From positions 1 to 60,460 of the forward strand of contig CAZJJG010000005.1 of NCBI GenBank assembly GCA_964546275.1: DNA of 60,460 nt, written 5' to 3'. The notes beneath the pieces were generated by a model. The model did not search any database and was not told the DNA's origin. It saw only the letters and a program-made list of their open reading frames with translations. The position numbers were made by a program, and so were the translations under genes. This DNA is from MED-G78 sp964546275. GTDB taxonomy: Bacteria; Pseudomonadota; Gammaproteobacteria; Magnimaribacterales; D2472. Below are positions 8,128-17,332 of this stretch, one piece after another (positions within the stretch are counted from its first letter, which is position 1; each line of letters starts with the position of its first letter).

Positions 8128-11100
8128 CTATGCTGCATTTGCAGTTGTAGCTTTGAGTAAATCTTTTACATTTAAAGCAGCTGGAGATATCAACCAGAAT
8201 AAATGTTCATATTTATCAAAATCATCATAGATAGTTTTTGATTTTGAGCTGTTAGTTTCTTTGTGATGTTTAAGAATTATTTCTTTTAAATGTTTTCTGT
8301 GTGATTCCATCTCTTCACTAATAATTCTATCTAAATTAACTAAGCCTCGGTTACATTTATCAAAGAAGGTTCTATCTTCATCTAAAACATAGGCAAATCC
8401 TCCTGTCATCCCGGCTCCAAAATTTGCTCCAACTGAGCCTAAGACAGTTACTTGGCCACCCGTCATGTACTCACAACAATGATCACCAGCTCCTTCTATA
8501 GTAGCTGTTGCACCTGAATTTCTTACAGCAAATCTTTCTCCTGCAGAGCCAGCAACATAAACTTCACCTCCAGTTGCTCCGTATAAACAAGTATTACCTA
8601 TTAAAGTTGTCTCACTGCTATTTTGAACATATGCACTAGTATTTTTAATAACTATTTTGCCTCCATTCATACCCTTTCCAACATAATCATTAGCATCACC
8701 ATCAATAATTAAATTTAGACCATTTGCATTCCAGCAACCAAAACTTTGACCAGCTGAGCCTTTAAAGTGAAGTGTAATTGGTTTATTTAATCCAGCCTCA
8801 CCATAATTATTTGCAATGAAGCCAGAAGCTGATGCTCCAATAGATCTATCTGTATTTCTTATTATGTAATTCAATGAATCTGATTTATTTAGTTTTATTA
8901 TAGGTTTAATCTCTTTTAAAATTTTCTTAGCAAGAACTCCTTTGTCCCATGGGTTATTTTGTTTAACTTCACAGTAATATGGTTCTGCAATATTCTTATT
9001 TTGGTAGAGTAAATCATCTAGATGAACTGATTTATAGTGAGATTCCATATCTTTAATAACATTTAAATAATGAGTCTGGCCAATAATATCTTCTAGCTTA
9101 CTAACTCCCATTTCGCTTAAATGTTTTCTTACATCATCAGCTATAAATTTAAAATAATTAACTACTCTGCCTTTCTCGCCAATAAAATGATGATTAATAA
9201 TATCTTTTCTTTGAGTTGCTACCCCAGTTGCGCAATTATTAAGATGGCATATTCTTAGATATTTACATCCCATTGCTATCATCGGACCTGTTCCAAATCC
9301 AAATGATTCTGCACCAAGTGCAGCGGCTTTAATTACATCCAAGCCAGTTTTCATTCCTCCATCAGCTTGAAGTCTAATATTACCTCTGAGACCAGATTCT
9401 CTGAGAGCTTGATGAGCTTCTGCTAAACCTAATTCCCATGGAGATCCAGCATAACGAATAGAAGATAATGGACTCGCTCCAGTTCCTCCATCATGACCTG
9501 AGATCGTAATGAGATCTGCATATGCTTTGGCAACACCTGCAGCAATAGTTCCAACTCCTGGTTCTGATACTAATTTTACTGAAACCAATGCCTTTGGGTT
9601 AACCTGTTTTAAATCAAAAATTAGCTGTGCAAGATCTTCAATTGAGTAAATGTCATGATGAGGAGGTGGAGATATTAAGGTAACGCCAGGTGTTGAATAT
9701 CGTAATTTAGCAATTAATTTATTAACCTTACCTCCTGGTAGCTGACCGCCCTCTCCCGGCTTAGCTCCTTGAGCAATCTTAATTTGTAGAACTTCAGCAT
9801 TGACTAGATAATGAGGTGTAACTCCAAATCTTCCAGAAGCAATTTGCTTAATTTTAGACATTTTGTCAGTACCGTATCTCTCGACAGCCTCACCACCCTC
9901 TCCAGAATTAGATCTTGCACCCATAGAATTCATTGCTTGAGCTAATGTCTCATGAGCATCTGGAGATAGAGCTCCTAAGCTCATTCCAGCTGAGTCAAAT
10001 CTCTTAAGAATTATATTCTGGTCTTCAACATCTTTAATTGGTATAGGATTCTGTTTTTTTATCTCTAATAAATCTCTCAGCATTGCAGGAGGTCTGGTGT
10101 CTACAAGTGCAGAATATTGTTGATACGAATCAAGGGAATTAGTTGCAACTGCTTCTTGTAATTTTTTAACTATCTCAGGATTATATGCATGATATTCACC
10201 GCCATGAATATATTTTAATAAACCACCAACATTCATATCTGATAGATTTGATCTTGAATAATCATCTAAAGCTCTTAAAGCTATATCTAAATCTTTAAAG
10301 CTTTTTCCTTCAATTCTGCTAGTGGTATTTGTAAAACAAGTTTTAACAATTTCACTGTTTAGACCAACAATTTCAAATAACTGAGAGCCTCTATAGCTTG
10401 ATATTGTTGAGATTCCCATTTTTGAAATAATCTTTAATAAGCCTTTATTCAAACCTTTTCTATATCTTGCGCAATTTTCATTTGCATCACCTTTTAATTC
10501 ATTTTTAAATGTGAGATCTAAAATGCTTTGATAAGCTAGCCATGGGAATACAGCAGTAGCACCAAATCCAATGAGGCAAGCTATGTGATGAGTATCCCTT
10601 GCAGATGCTGAGCTTACAATTAAATTAGCATCTGTTCTAAGTCCTAACTTAACTAACTCCTGATGAACTGCTCCAAGACCCAATAAAGCATTAATAGGTA
10701 AATGGCCTTTTAAAGGCAGGCTTTCATTTAAATGGATAATTGATGCGCCAGATTTAACTGCACTAACAACATCTTCCTTTAAAGATTTTATGGCTTGTTT
10801 GAGACTAATTGATACATCAAAAGATAAAGAAAATTCTTCAACTTTAAAATATTTATTATTCAGTATTGTTGCAAGTTTTCTATGAGAAAGTATTGGTGAT
10901 GAAGTTATTAGTCTTTTTGCATGCTCTGGAGTTTCTTCATAGAGATTTAATTCTGGACCAAAGCATGTCTCCAGAGACATGACGCTTTTCTCTCTTAAAG
11001 AATCAATTGGTGGATTTGTAACTTGAGCGAATTGTTGTCTAAAGTAATCATAAATTTGTCTATGCATTTTTGACATGACTGCCAAAGCGGTATCATCACC

Positions 11101-12558
11101 CATAGAACCAGTACCTTCTTGAGAATCTACTGCTAATGGTTTTATAACTGAACTCCTTTCTTCTTTAAAAAGAAGAAATAACTTAGAAGCAATAGTTAAA
11201 TCATTTTGTGAGATTTTTTTCAAACCAGGGCCTTCAAAATCATTTAAAGATGACTCAATTCGAATAGCATATTTTTTTAACCATTGCCTATAGGGATTCT
11301 GATCTTTTAAAAAATTATCTATATATTTTTCATCATGAAGTTCACCTGTTTCTGTATTAATAGCTAACATGCCGCCAGGCTTAACTCTGCCTTTAGAGAT
11401 GATTTCCGATTCCTTTGTTGGATTAACTCCTGTTTCAGATGCAATTGTTATATGACCCTCATCATCTATTTGATATCTCGCTGGGCGTAACCCATTTCTA
11501 TCTAAAACGCATATAGCCCACTTCCCATCAGTCATCACAATTCCAGCTGGGCCATCCCATGCTTCCATATGCATAGAGTTATATTCATGAAATGCTTTTA
11601 CTTCTGCATTTAAACTTTGAGTATTTTGCCAAGCTGGCGGAAGAACCATTCTTATAGCTCTGAATATATTAATTCCACCTCTTTGTAATAATTCAACCAT
11701 ATTATCTAAAGAGGAAGAATCAGATCCTGTTTCACTGACTAGATGTTTAAAGCTTGATAATTTTGGTATTAAAGGCGTAATGAGTTTGTTCTGACGAGCT
11801 TTTGCCCAGTTTCTGTTGCCTCTAATAGCATTAATTTCTCCATTATGAGCTAGCAACCTAAAGGGTTGAGCTAAATGCCATCTAGGGCTGGTATTGGTAG
11901 AAAATCTTTGATGAAATACACATATCGATGCAGTAAAATTTTTCTGATGCAGGTCCTTATAAAATAAATCTATAGCATCTGGAAGCATTAGACCTTTATA
12001 TACAATGGTCTTACTAGACATGCTACAAACATATAGCAACTCATCGTTGTCAAAAATTATTTCAATAAACTTTCTAGCTTGTAAGAGTGCTGATTCAAAA
12101 TCTTCATTAGATATATTGTCATTAATTGGTGAAATAAAAAGTTGGTAAATGTTAGGTAAACAATCTAAAGCTATCCTACCCAAAATTTTAATATTGATAG
12201 GAACTTTTCTCGAGGCTTCAAGATTAAGGCCTTCTTTCTTTAAAAGAATGGTTATTTTAGGCAGAATTTTATCTAATGAAGAGCTAATAAATAACTGAGC
12301 CACACCAAAATTCTTCGGTAACTCTATCTTCTGTTCTTTATATAAAGTATCACAAAAAAAAGTATGATCTATATTAAAAAGGAGTCCGCAACCATCACCT
12401 GTTTTACCATCCGAACCTATTCCACCACGGTGGGTCATGCTTTTAAGTGCGCTTATAGATTTTGTTATAACAGTATGGGATTTAATCCCATAACGATTGG
12501 TGATTAAACCAAAACCGCAGTTATCTTTAAAAAGATCTTCTCTATATAATCCAGGCAT
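8128..12558 (-). CDS. gltB: Glutamate synthase (NADPH), large subunit
   Basis: This is the alpha subunit of GOGAT, making two glutamates from glutamine and 2-oxoglutarate. The N-terminal Ntn amidotransferase domain begins DNCGFGLI. Cys14 is the expected nucleophile, so about 13 residues must be cleaved off. The central and FMN domains show the synthase motifs SLGALSPDAHE, SNSGEGGE and SGHDGGTGASPLSS. The 3Fe-4S cysteines lie in CKYLRICHLNNCATGV. The C-terminal GXGXG beta-helix has repeats such as GANFGAGMTGGFAYVLD. The length of 1476 residues is normal. It is transcribed away from gltD rather than with it, which is unusual, so the two subunits must be balanced from a 65-base divergent spacer. 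Confidence 0.96.
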   Translation of the reverse strand: MPGLYREDLFKDNCGFGLITNRYGIKSHTVITKSISALKSMTHRGGIGSDGKTGDGCGLLFNIDHTFFCDTLYKEQKIELPKNFGVAQLFISSSLDKILPKITILLKKEGLNLEASRKVPINIKILGRIALDCLPNIYQLFISPINDNISNEDFESALLQARKFIEIIFDNDELLYVCSMSSKTIVYKGLMLPDAIDLFYKDLHQKNFTASICVFHQRFSTNTSPRWHLAQPFRLLAHNGEINAIRGNRNWAKARQNKLITPLIPKLSSFKHLVSETGSDSSSLDNMVELLQRGGINIFRAIRMVLPPAWQNTQSLNAEVKAFHEYNSMHMEAWDGPAGIVMTDGKWAICVLDRNGLRPARYQIDDEGHITIASETGVNPTKESEIISKGRVKPGGMLAINTETGELHDEKYIDNFLKDQNPYRQWLKKYAIRIESSLNDFEGPGLKKISQNDLTIASKLFLLFKEERSSVIKPLAVDSQEGTGSMGDDTALAVMSKMHRQIYDYFRQQFAQVTNPPIDSLREKSVMSLETCFGPELNLYEETPEHAKRLITSSPILSHRKLATILNNKYFKVEEFSLSFDVSISLKQAIKSLKEDVVSAVKSGASIIHLNESLPLKGHLPINALLGLGAVHQELVKLGLRTDANLIVSSASARDTHHIACLIGFGATAVFPWLAYQSILDLTFKNELKGDANENCARYRKGLNKGLLKIISKMGISTISSYRGSQLFEIVGLNSEIVKTCFTNTTSRIEGKSFKDLDIALRALDDYSRSNLSDMNVGGLLKYIHGGEYHAYNPEIVKKLQEAVATNSLDSYQQYSALVDTRPPAMLRDLLEIKKQNPIPIKDVEDQNIILKRFDSAGMSLGALSPDAHETLAQAMNSMGARSNSGEGGEAVERYGTDKMSKIKQIASGRFGVTPHYLVNAEVLQIKIAQGAKPGEGGQLPGGKVNKLIAKLRYSTPGVTLISPPPHHDIYSIEDLAQLIFDLKQVNPKALVSVKLVSEPGVGTIAAGVAKAYADLITISGHDGGTGASPLSSIRYAGSPWELGLAEAHQALRESGLRGNIRLQADGGMKTGLDVIKAAALGAESFGFGTGPMIAMGCKYLRICHLNNCATGVATQRKDIINHHFIGEKGRVVNYFKFIADDVRKHLSEMGVSKLEDIIGQTHYLNVIKDMESHYKSVHLDDLLYQNKNIAEPYYCEVKQNNPWDKGVLAKKILKEIKPIIKLNKSDSLNYIIRNTDRSIGASASGFIANNYGEAGLNKPITLHFKGSAGQSFGCWNANGLNLIIDGDANDYVGKGMNGGKIVIKNTSAYVQNSSETTLIGNTCLYGATGGEVYVAGSAGERFAVRNSGATATIEGAGDHCCEYMTGGQVTVLGSVGANFGAGMTGGFAYVLDEDRTFFDKCNRGLVNLDRIISEEMESHRKHLKEIILKHHKETNSSKSKTIYDDFDKYEHLFWLISPAALNVKDLLKATTANAA

Positions 12559-12601
12559 TTATTAAAATATGTGAAACTTCCTATTAATAATAACATAAAA
12601 G

Positions 12602-12620
12602 TGTCATACTTTGTCATACT
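12602..12620. repeat. Tandem 9-base direct repeat just ahead of gltD
   Basis: The 9-base unit TGTCATACT occurs at 12602-12610 and again at 12612-12620, exactly 10 bases (one helical turn) apart. It lies three bases before the gltD start codon in the 65-base gltB/gltD divergent spacer. Such spacing suits a DNA-binding protein contacting one face of the helix, but no regulator is identified. Confidence 0.45.
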
Positions 12621-12623
12621 AAA

Positions 12624-14285
12624 ATGACTCAAAAAAATAAACAATACAAACTTGAAAAAGGTTTGATGCTATTTACGCAACCCCGCTCTCCATACTTCTA
12701 TGGAAAGATTAGATTTAATAATAAATATTTAACAAAATCCTTTGCTCCTATTATTTCTCGAGACGACGCTGAAAAAAAACTTTATGCATGGAGGGATGAG
12801 TTATTTAGTAGTGACATATCTAGCAATAAAAATTTATCGGAAGATGTAAGCAATAGAAGTCAATATATTGAGCAAGAAGAGCTCTCAAATGATTTTCAGT
12901 TTCTTGAAGTTGGAAGGTTTGATCCGCAGAAAAAGAATATAGAGGAAAGGAAAATTAGTTTTGTTGAAATCTATGGAGAATACAACCAAACCGAAGCCTC
13001 TAATCAAGCTCATAGATGTTTAGACTGCGGGAATCCATATTGCGAGTGGAAGTGTCCTGTTCATAATTATATTCCTGATTGGTTAAAATTAGTAAATGAA
13101 GGGAATATCCTTGAAGCAGCTGAGCTTTGTCATCAAACTAATAGCTTGCCTGAGATGTGCGGAAGAGTTTGTCCTCAAGATAGGTTGTGTGAAGGTGCAT
13201 GCACCCTAAATGATGGTTTTGGAGCAGTTACTATTGGCTCCACGGAAAAATATATTACAGATAAAGCATTTGAAATGGGTTGGAAGCCTGATATGTCATA
13301 CAGAACATGGACAGATAAAAAGGTAGCTATAGTTGGTGCAGGCCCAGCTGGTATAGCTTGCGCTGATGTTTTAACACGCTCTGGCGTCAAGAGTCATGTT
13401 TTTGATAAATATGAAGAGATTGGCGGTTTATTAACTTTTGGAATACCTGAGTTTAAATTAGAAAAAAAAGTTATTAAGAAAAGAAGGAAGATTTTAGAGG
13501 GCATGGGTGTTGAATTTTTTCTTGGCAAAGAGATTGGCAAGGATATTCATTTTAAAGATTTATATGAAGAATATGATGCTGTATTTCTTGGCATGGGAAC
13601 CTACACCTCTTTAGAGGGAGGTTTTAAAGGAGAGAAGCTGCACAATGTGCATAAAGCTTTAGATTATTTAATTTCAAGCACAAATAGATTATTAAAAATA
13701 GAAAAAGATAAAGAAAAGTTTATTAACCTTAGAGGTAAAAATGTTGTAGTTCTCGGAGGTGGAGATACAGCTATGGATTGCAATAGAACTGCTGTAAGAC
13801 AGGGTGCTAAATCTGTTAAATGCTTATACAGAAGAGATGAAAAGAATATGCCAGGCTCAAAGAGAGAAGTTGTTAATGCTAAAGAGGAAGGTGTTGAATT
13901 TGAATTCAATATTCAGCCTATAGAAATAGTTGGAGATGAGTCGGTCGAAGGTATAAAAATAGTTAGAACAGAATTAGGTGAATCTGACCAGAATGGGCGA
14001 AGAGTTCCTATACCAATTCCTAACTCAGAAATGATTATAGAGGCTGATGTTGTTATTATAGCTTTCGGTTTTAGAGCCAGCCCATCAGATTGGTTTAAAG
14101 ATTTTAATATCAATACGCATAATAATGGTCTTGTTTTAGCTGAAGAAGAGCAAAAGTATAAATTTCAAACTAGTAATAAAAAGATTTTCTCTGGAGGAGA
14201 TATGGTAAGAGGTTCAGATTTAGTTGTAACAGCAATATGGGAAGGTCGAGAGGCAGCTAAAAGTATTATAGATTTCGTATCATGA
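12624..14285 (+). CDS. gltD: Glutamate synthase small subunit with an extra N-terminal segment
   Basis: The beta subunit of GOGAT passes electrons from NADPH through FAD and 4Fe-4S clusters to GltB. From about residue 92 (FLEVGRFDPQKKNIEER) the protein is a standard GltD. It has cluster cysteines in CLDCGNPYCEWKCP and CGRVCPQDRLCEGAC, an FAD-binding GAGPAGIACA, an NADPH-binding VLGGGDTAMDC and the C-terminal SGGDMVRGSDLV. The first ~90 residues are additional, making 553 in total where about 470 is usual. Residues 12-60 (LMLFTQPRSPYFYGKIRF, then KSFAPIISRDDAEKKLY) resemble the arm-type DNA-binding segment of tyrosine recombinases. No start codon between 15 and 92 would give the short form. 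ATG at 12666 (after AAAAAGG) is an alternative start. The stop overlaps the hemE start by four bases. Confidence 0.92.
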   Translation: MTQKNKQYKLEKGLMLFTQPRSPYFYGKIRFNNKYLTKSFAPIISRDDAEKKLYAWRDELFSSDISSNKNLSEDVSNRSQYIEQEELSNDFQFLEVGRFDPQKKNIEERKISFVEIYGEYNQTEASNQAHRCLDCGNPYCEWKCPVHNYIPDWLKLVNEGNILEAAELCHQTNSLPEMCGRVCPQDRLCEGACTLNDGFGAVTIGSTEKYITDKAFEMGWKPDMSYRTWTDKKVAIVGAGPAGIACADVLTRSGVKSHVFDKYEEIGGLLTFGIPEFKLEKKVIKKRRKILEGMGVEFFLGKEIGKDIHFKDLYEEYDAVFLGMGTYTSLEGGFKGEKLHNVHKALDYLISSTNRLLKIEKDKEKFINLRGKNVVVLGGGDTAMDCNRTAVRQGAKSVKCLYRRDEKNMPGSKREVVNAKEEGVEFEFNIQPIEIVGDESVEGIKIVRTELGESDQNGRRVPIPIPNSEMIIEADVVIIAFGFRASPSDWFKDFNINTHNNGLVLAEEEQKYKFQTSNKKIFSGGDMVRGSDLVVTAIWEGREAAKSIIDFVS

Positions 14286-15322
14286 CATTAGATCAATCTT
14301 TATTTTTAAGAGCTCTAAAGAAAGAGCCCCAGCCTACTCCGCCTATCTGGTATATGCGCCAAGCCGGAAGATATTTACCTGAATATAGAGCTGTTAGATC
14401 AAAGTTTAAAAATTTTCTTGATATGTGCAAAGACCCAGATGTTTGTTGTGAGCTGGCTCTTCAGCCAATCGATAGATTTAATCTTGACGCAAGTATTTTA
14501 TTTTCAGATATTTTAACTATTCCAGATGCTTTTAATTTAGGTGTTGAATTTAAAGAAGGTGAAGGCCCCGTCTTTAACAACCCTATACGAAATATAGATG
14601 CAATTAATAATCTGCCTACTTTTAATGCTCAAGACCTTTCATATGTTTATAAGTGCGTGAGTAATATTAAAAGAGCTCTGCCAGCTGATTTGCCGCTAAT
14701 AGGTTTTTGCGGGAGTCCTTGGACTCTTGCTGCATATTCAATTGAAGGTGGCTCATCTAAAGATTTTTTATTTACTAAGAATTTTATAGGTGAAAATCCT
14801 CAAAAAACACAAGAGTTATTAAGCCTCTACACCAATGCATGTTTTGAGTATCTTAGAGAGCAGGTGATAGCAGGTATTGATGCGATACAAATATTTGATT
14901 CTTGGGCAGGTCTTTTAAATAAAGAAGATTACGAAATATATTCCCTTTATTACATTAATGATCTTGTAAGACAGTTAAAGGAAGATAGTATTACAGCAAA
15001 TATTCCCGTAATTTTATTTGCACGACAACCACAAGGCGGCATAGAGCAATTAAGTGTATGCAAGCCAGATTGTATTAGCTTGTATTGGGATGAGTCTATT
15101 GATAATTCAATAGATATTTTAAAAGGGAAAATTGCTATTCAGGGCAGTCTTAATCCACAAATTTTAAAAGAAGATAATAGTATTATCTATGATGAAGTTA
15201 AAAGTATGCTTAATAAATTTAGTAATTACCCAGGATATATTTTTAATCTAGGGCATGGTCTTACTCCAGATATTGATCCTGATAAAGTAAAGTTTTTAAC
15301 TGATACGATAAGAGAGTTATAA
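14282..15322 (+). CDS. hemE: Uroporphyrinogen decarboxylase
   Basis: This enzyme removes the four acetate carboxyls of uroporphyrinogen III to give coproporphyrinogen III in heme synthesis. The 346 residues carry the substrate-binding PPIWYMRQAGRYLPEYR near the N-terminus. FSDILTIPDAFNLGVEF holds the catalytic aspartate of the family. GFCGSPWTLAAYSIEGGSS, FDSWAGLL and the C-terminal FNLGHGLTPDIDPDKV follow. The start ATGA overlaps the gltD stop, indicating coupled translation. The order gltD-hemE is as in Pseudomonas. Confidence 0.96.
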   Translation: MTLDQSLFLRALKKEPQPTPPIWYMRQAGRYLPEYRAVRSKFKNFLDMCKDPDVCCELALQPIDRFNLDASILFSDILTIPDAFNLGVEFKEGEGPVFNNPIRNIDAINNLPTFNAQDLSYVYKCVSNIKRALPADLPLIGFCGSPWTLAAYSIEGGSSKDFLFTKNFIGENPQKTQELLSLYTNACFEYLREQVIAGIDAIQIFDSWAGLLNKEDYEIYSLYYINDLVRQLKEDSITANIPVILFARQPQGGIEQLSVCKPDCISLYWDESIDNSIDILKGKIAIQGSLNPQILKEDNSIIYDEVKSMLNKFSNYPGYIFNLGHGLTPDIDPDKVKFLTDTIREL

Positions 15323-15327
15323 CTCTA

Positions 15328-16224
15328 TTATTTAGGCTTAGGTGTATCCCAAACACGTATTAAACCTTCTTGGACGCATGAGGCAACTAACTTACCTTTC
15401 TTGTTATAAATAGAGCCTCTAGAAAAACCTCTAGCATTGCCAGATATAGGGCTATCTATACTATGTAAAAGCCAATCGCTAAAATCTAATTTGCTGTGAA
15501 ACCATGTTGCATGATCTAGACTAGCGCTTTGAAGATAAGGCGACATGAAATTTAATCCATGGGGATTAGTAGCTGTTCCAATTAAGCCCATATCAGATGC
15601 ATATAAAAGGAGCGCTTGATGAATTTTTTCATCTTTTGGCATTACTCCATCAGGCTTCATCCAGGTATTTTTGTATGGCGGGGCTTTCTGGGGATTTAAA
15701 AAATTCTGAGGTTCTACAGGCCTCATCTCAATTTCTCTTTCTCTTAAAAAGACAGGTAAATATTTTTTATCTACTTTATGACTAATTTTTTCTCTATGCT
15801 GCCACTCGTTTAATAAGCCTTCTGGACCAGGAGTATCCGGCATACTAATCTGATGATTAACTCCCTTCTCTCTTTTTTGAAATGAAATTGATGAATTAAA
15901 AATAGCTTCACCATCTTGTATCGCTCGAACTCGTCTAGTAGAAAAACTTCTTCCGTCCCTTATTCTATCTACATCAAATACTATCGGTTTATCCATTTGA
16001 CCTGGTCTTAGAAAATATCCATGGAATGAATGTGCTAGATGTTTTTTTTCAATTGTTTCATATGCAGCCATTAAAGTTTGGGCCATAACCTGTCCGCCAA
16101 AAATACGAGCCCATCCCACACTTTGTCCTGTCCAGGTAAAAATATCTCTATCAATTTTATTGAGTTTAAATAAATCTAAAGTGCTATCAAGAAGTGAAGG
16201 TGAATTTTTTGTTTTTTTATTCAT
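15328..16224 (-). CDS. tesB: Acyl-CoA thioesterase II
   Basis: This double hot-dog fold enzyme hydrolyses medium- and long-chain acyl-CoA. The 298 residues match TesB throughout. GQVMAQTLMAA and SFHGYFLRPG lie in the first hot-dog, followed by FSTRRVRAIQDG. ASLDHATWFH contains the catalytic aspartate, and the second hot-dog ends with NARGFSRGSIY and VQEGLIR, which holds the catalytic glutamine. The threonine of the E. coli triad falls on SPISGNARG and is not obviously present, as in many relatives. It ends five bases after hemE in convergent orientation. Confidence 0.9.
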   Translation of the reverse strand: MNKKTKNSPSLLDSTLDLFKLNKIDRDIFTWTGQSVGWARIFGGQVMAQTLMAAYETIEKKHLAHSFHGYFLRPGQMDKPIVFDVDRIRDGRSFSTRRVRAIQDGEAIFNSSISFQKREKGVNHQISMPDTPGPEGLLNEWQHREKISHKVDKKYLPVFLREREIEMRPVEPQNFLNPQKAPPYKNTWMKPDGVMPKDEKIHQALLLYASDMGLIGTATNPHGLNFMSPYLQSASLDHATWFHSKLDFSDWLLHSIDSPISGNARGFSRGSIYNKKGKLVASCVQEGLIRVWDTPKPK

Positions 16225-16343
16225 ATTTTAAGTAAATTTGGGTGCACTATTTTATAATATAAACAATCTTACAATGATTAATGAAAAACTAGAACTTTGC
16301 TTATCTAAAAGGCAGGGTATTTAACTTCAAACCGTAATATATT

Positions 16344-17330
16344 ATGTTAGTAGATCAAAATGTTGAATTGCCTAAAAAGGCTGATATTAAATTAAAAGTA
16401 TCTGAGGTATTTGGATTTCCTTCTGACCTTAGCGTCTCAGCTTATAAAGAAAAAACTCAGTGGGTTCCTGAGATTGATAAATCTTATATTTTTGATCCTG
16501 ATACTACACTAGCAATTTTGGCTGGCTTTGAGCATAACCGAAGAGTTATGATTCAAGGATTTCATGGAACTGGAAAATCTACTCATATAGAACAAGTTGC
16601 AGCAAGACTAAATTGGCCTTGTCTAAGAATTAACCTAGATAGTCATATTTCAAGAATAGACTTGTTAGGCAAAGATGTTATCAAGTTAAAAGATGGGAAG
16701 CAGGTAACTGATTTTAAAGAAGGTCTTCTGCCTTGGTCTATTCAAAACCCAGTTGCATTAGTCTTTGATGAGTATGATGCAGGAAGACCGGATGTGATGT
16801 TTGTAATTCAAAGAATTCTTGAGGTTGAAGGTAAGTTAACTTTATTAGATCAAAATAAAGTTTTATCTCCTCATCCTTCTTTCAGACTTTTTGCTACAAC
16901 TAATACTGTTGGTTTAGGTGATATAACCGGACTCTATCATGGCACTCAGCAAATTAATCAAGGTCAGATGGATAGATGGCATATTTTAACTACGCTTAAT
17001 TACTTAAGTGAGCAGCAAGAATTTAATGTTGTTAGCTCTAAACTTAAAAATTTCAAGTCAACAAAAAACAAGAAGCTTCTTAAAGAAATGATTCAACTAG
17101 CAAGTTTAACTCGTGAAGGTTTTTCTAATGGCGACATATCAACACTTATGTCTCCTAGGACTGTAATTTCATGGGCTGAGAATTGGCTTATTTTTAAAGA
17201 TGTTAAAAGATCTTTTTCTATCTCTTTTTTAAATAAATGTGATGATACTGAGAAGCCAATTATTGCTGAATATTTTCAGAGATGTTTTGGTGAGGATTTA
17301 GAGGAAAGTCACAGCCCTGCTTCCAAATAA
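16344..17330 (+). CDS. cobS: CobS-like AAA+ ATPase (cobaltochelatase subunit type)
   Basis: This MoxR-class AAA+ protein is the CobS subunit type, which with CobT drives metal insertion by CobN in aerobic cobalamin synthesis. The 328 residues have a Walker A GFHGTGKST (72-80), a Walker B ALVFDEYDAG and a sensor segment LFATTNTVG. The CobS-specific H-S-H-I-S-R-I-D-L-L-G segment follows Walker A. The N-terminal LKVSEVFGFP is typical of CobS. It lies two bases before the CobT gene, so they form one operon. No cobN or other cobalamin gene is in the window. The pair might therefore chelate cobalt with a distant CobN, or remodel another metalloenzyme as NorQ/NorD and CbbQ/CbbO do. Confidence 0.85.
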   Translation: MLVDQNVELPKKADIKLKVSEVFGFPSDLSVSAYKEKTQWVPEIDKSYIFDPDTTLAILAGFEHNRRVMIQGFHGTGKSTHIEQVAARLNWPCLRINLDSHISRIDLLGKDVIKLKDGKQVTDFKEGLLPWSIQNPVALVFDEYDAGRPDVMFVIQRILEVEGKLTLLDQNKVLSPHPSFRLFATTNTVGLGDITGLYHGTQQINQGQMDRWHILTTLNYLSEQQEFNVVSSKLKNFKSTKNKKLLKEMIQLASLTREGFSNGDISTLMSPRTVISWAENWLIFKDVKRSFSISFLNKCDDTEKPIIAEYFQRCFGEDLEESHSPASK

Positions 17331-17332
17331 AT

